64,000 nucleotides of DNA from Spirosoma arboris (GTDB lineage: Bacteria; Bacteroidota; Bacteroidia; Cytophagales; Spirosomataceae). The DNA lies in contig NZ_WPIN01000002.1 in NCBI RefSeq assembly GCF_009754945.1, positions 310,001 through 374,000 of the forward strand, in the 5' to 3' direction. Positions within the stretch are counted from its first letter, which is position 1, and each line of letters begins with the position of its first letter. The notes beneath the pieces were generated by a model that was not told where the DNA came from, made no database searches, and saw only the letters and a list, made by a program, of their open reading frames with translations. This document shows positions 62,235 to 64,000 of this stretch, one piece after another. The position numbers and the translations under genes were made by a program.

Positions 62235-64000
62235 ATGATCACTTACACTCTCGACCAAGACATAGCCATCATCTCGTGGGAGATGACGTCGGCGCCCATG
62301 AACGTCCTTAACGACGAATCCATTCCTCAATTTGAAGCGGCTTTACAACAGGCTTTTGCAGATGATTCGGTGAAAGGGCTGATTATTACCTCGGCCAAAC
62401 CTGAGTTTGTGGCCGGTGCCGATCTGAAAATGATTCTGCGTAACAACGACAAAGATCCCGCCGAGATGCTAAAAGTTTCGTCGGAGTTGAACCGTATATT
62501 TCGCAGCATTGAAACATCGGGGAAGCCAACCGTTGCAGCTATTAACGGAACGGCTCTCGGCGGCGGTTACGAAATCTGCCTGGCCTGCCATCATCGGGTA
62601 GCCCTCAATAATCCAAAGACCGTCATTGGTCTGGTTGAAGTCACTATCGGTCTGTTGCCAGGCGCAGGCGGTACTCAGCGATTACCCCGCATGATTGGCA
62701 TTCAGACCGCCTTACCGCTGATTCTGGAAGGCAAGAAAGTGAGCGTTCAGGAAGCGAAGAGTCTGGGGATGATCGACGATATTGCCGATAGCCCCGCCGA
62801 GATGATGGACAAAGCCCGTGCCTGGATAGCCGCTAATCCGAAGCCACTCAAGCCGTGGGATGAGGTAGATCGGAAAACCGGAAAAATTGTTGGTAAGGAT
62901 AATTTCAAGGTTCCGGGTGGCAACATTCAGAGTGTTGTCGGAGCGCAAACGTTCGGGGCTGGAACGGCGATGCTGATGGATAAAACCAAAGGTAACTACC
63001 CCGCTCCGCTCGAAATTATGGCGTGTGTCTACGAAGGCTTGCAGGTCAATATTGATCGGGGTCTCGTTATCGAAGCCAGACACTTTGTGAAAGTAGCGAC
63101 CTCAAAAGTGGCCAAAAATCTGATCCAGACTATGTTTCTGGGAATGAATGAAGCCAACAAAGGTGCCAGCCGGCCAAAAGATCAACCTAAAACCGACGTG
63201 AAGAAACTCGGTATTCTGGGTGCGGGCTTAATGGGTGCGGGCATTGCCTATGTGTCAGCACAGGCGGGTATTGAGGTTGTTCTGAAAGATGTATCGGTCG
63301 AAGCAGCCGAAAAAGGAAAAGACTACTCCCGGCAGTTGCTTCAAAAAGGCGTTGAGAGGGGCAAATTTGATCCTGGTAAAGTAGACGGGATTCTTAACCT
63401 AATCAAACCAACAGCTACCGCTAAGGATTTGCAGGATTGCGACCTGATTATCGAAGCCGTTTTTGAAAATCGCGAGCTAAAAGCGCAGGTAACGAAAGAA
63501 GCCGAGCCCATGCTGGCCACCGATGGATTAAGTGTTTTCGGTTCTAACACTTCTACCCTACCCATCAGCGGGCTGGCGCAGGCATCGGCCAAACCCGAAA
63601 ACTTTATCGGTATTCACTTCTTCTCTCCCGTCGATAAGATGATGCTGGTAGAGATCATTATGGGCAAACAAACGTCGGATTATGCGCTGGCTGTGGCCAT
63701 TGATTTTACCCGCAAGATTCGCAAAACGCCTATTGTAGTCAACGACTCGCGCGGATTCTACACCTCGCGCTGTTTTGGCACGTACTCAGCCGAAGGGATG
63801 GAATTACTGAAAGACGGCGTGAATCCTATTCTGATTGAAAATGGCGGAAAAGACGCCGGAATGCCAGTTGGTCCATTGGCCGTAACCGACGAGGTAGCGT
63901 TGGATTTAGTCTATAAAATTGCGGGACAGGGCATTAAAGATGGAGCCATTCGCGAAGACGACACTAGCTATCAAGTCGCCAAACAATTCGTGGATCTCGG
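62235..64000 (+). CDS. fadJ: 3-hydroxyacyl-CoA dehydrogenase / enoyl-CoA hydratase fusion (partial, runs off the window)
   Basis: 588 codons to the window end, no stop. The ATG at 62235 gives MITYTLDQDIAIISWEMTSA. The N-terminal crotonase domain has FVAGADLKMI, AAINGTALGGGYEICLACHH and GLVEVTIGLLPGAGGTQRLP (catalytic Glu residues). The NAD-binding domain starts near 325 with LGILGAGLMGAGIAYVSAQA and continues with FGSNTSTLPISGLAQ, FIGIHFFSPVDKMMLVEII and VNDSRGFYTSRCF. It hydrates enoyl-CoA and oxidises the product. FadB- or FadJ-type cannot be decided; the symbol is tentative. Confidence 0.92.
   Translation, partial: MITYTLDQDIAIISWEMTSAPMNVLNDESIPQFEAALQQAFADDSVKGLIITSAKPEFVAGADLKMILRNNDKDPAEMLKVSSELNRIFRSIETSGKPTVAAINGTALGGGYEICLACHHRVALNNPKTVIGLVEVTIGLLPGAGGTQRLPRMIGIQTALPLILEGKKVSVQEAKSLGMIDDIADSPAEMMDKARAWIAANPKPLKPWDEVDRKTGKIVGKDNFKVPGGNIQSVVGAQTFGAGTAMLMDKTKGNYPAPLEIMACVYEGLQVNIDRGLVIEARHFVKVATSKVAKNLIQTMFLGMNEANKGASRPKDQPKTDVKKLGILGAGLMGAGIAYVSAQAGIEVVLKDVSVEAAEKGKDYSRQLLQKGVERGKFDPGKVDGILNLIKPTATAKDLQDCDLIIEAVFENRELKAQVTKEAEPMLATDGLSVFGSNTSTLPISGLAQASAKPENFIGIHFFSPVDKMMLVEIIMGKQTSDYALAVAIDFTRKIRKTPIVVNDSRGFYTSRCFGTYSAEGMELLKDGVNPILIENGGKDAGMPVGPLAVTDEVALDLVYKIAGQGIKDGAIREDDTSYQVAKQFVDL

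Overview
The window comes from a Bacteroidota chromosome, most likely order Cytophagales and near Spirosoma. This is inferred from four things: no Shine-Dalgarno sequences ahead of starts, Bacteroidota-type promoters (TTG-N19/20-TAnnTTTG), zinc-free S14 and L36, and typical protein families such as membrane AraC regulators, a LytS/LytTR pair and exported S9/S41/M28 hydrolases. No database search was possible. Family calls rest on motifs seen in the sequence.

Layout. 1-12.5 kb is the distal S10-spc-alpha ribosomal supercluster (end of rplP, then rpmC to rplQ with secY, map, infA and rpoA), followed by carA. Several gaps inside this operon hold imperfect long hairpins. 12.5-21.7 kb holds two large helicase genes on the minus strand: an SF1 helicase with a DUF4011-like N-terminus and a SNF2 helicase. 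Between them lies a 2 kb AT-rich tract with tiny membrane-peptide ORFs, three intrinsic terminators and two inverted copies of a palindromic element. 22-26 kb carries an iron-permease-like protein, tRNA-Leu and tRNA-Gly, and an unusual pair of membrane/secreted proteins. 26-31.7 kb has a lipoprotein, a membrane AraC regulator, a class C beta-lactamase-like hydrolase, an S41 peptidase and endonuclease V. 31.7-35.6 kb is a minus-strand cluster of unrecognised genes: two full-length paralogues, a 102-residue stand-alone copy of one of their modules, and a secreted tandem-repeat protein.

36-44.3 kb holds a LytS-type histidine kinase with its LytTR regulator, cytochrome bd oxidase (cydAB), a membrane patatin and a ModE-like HTH protein. 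44.4-50.1 kb encodes exported sugar-dehydrogenase-like propellers, a PA14 protein, CsaA and a propeller fused to a blue-copper domain. 50.2-60.7 kb encodes exported enzymes acting on peptides and amino acids: an M28 peptidase, two PLP aminotransferases, an S9 peptidase, an FAD amine oxidase and a Hint-domain protein. 60.8-64 kb begins a fatty-acid beta-oxidation operon (thiolase, then a FadB/FadJ-type fusion that runs off the window).

The strongest leads for something undescribed are: (1) the paralogue cluster at 31.7-35.6 kb; (2) the small-peptide tract at 16.6-18.5 kb with its inverted palindromic elements; (3) the exported amine-oxidase/aminotransferase genes next to a secreted Hint protein; and (4) more than a dozen intergenic long inverted repeats that differ in sequence but share one design, including several inside the ribosomal operon.
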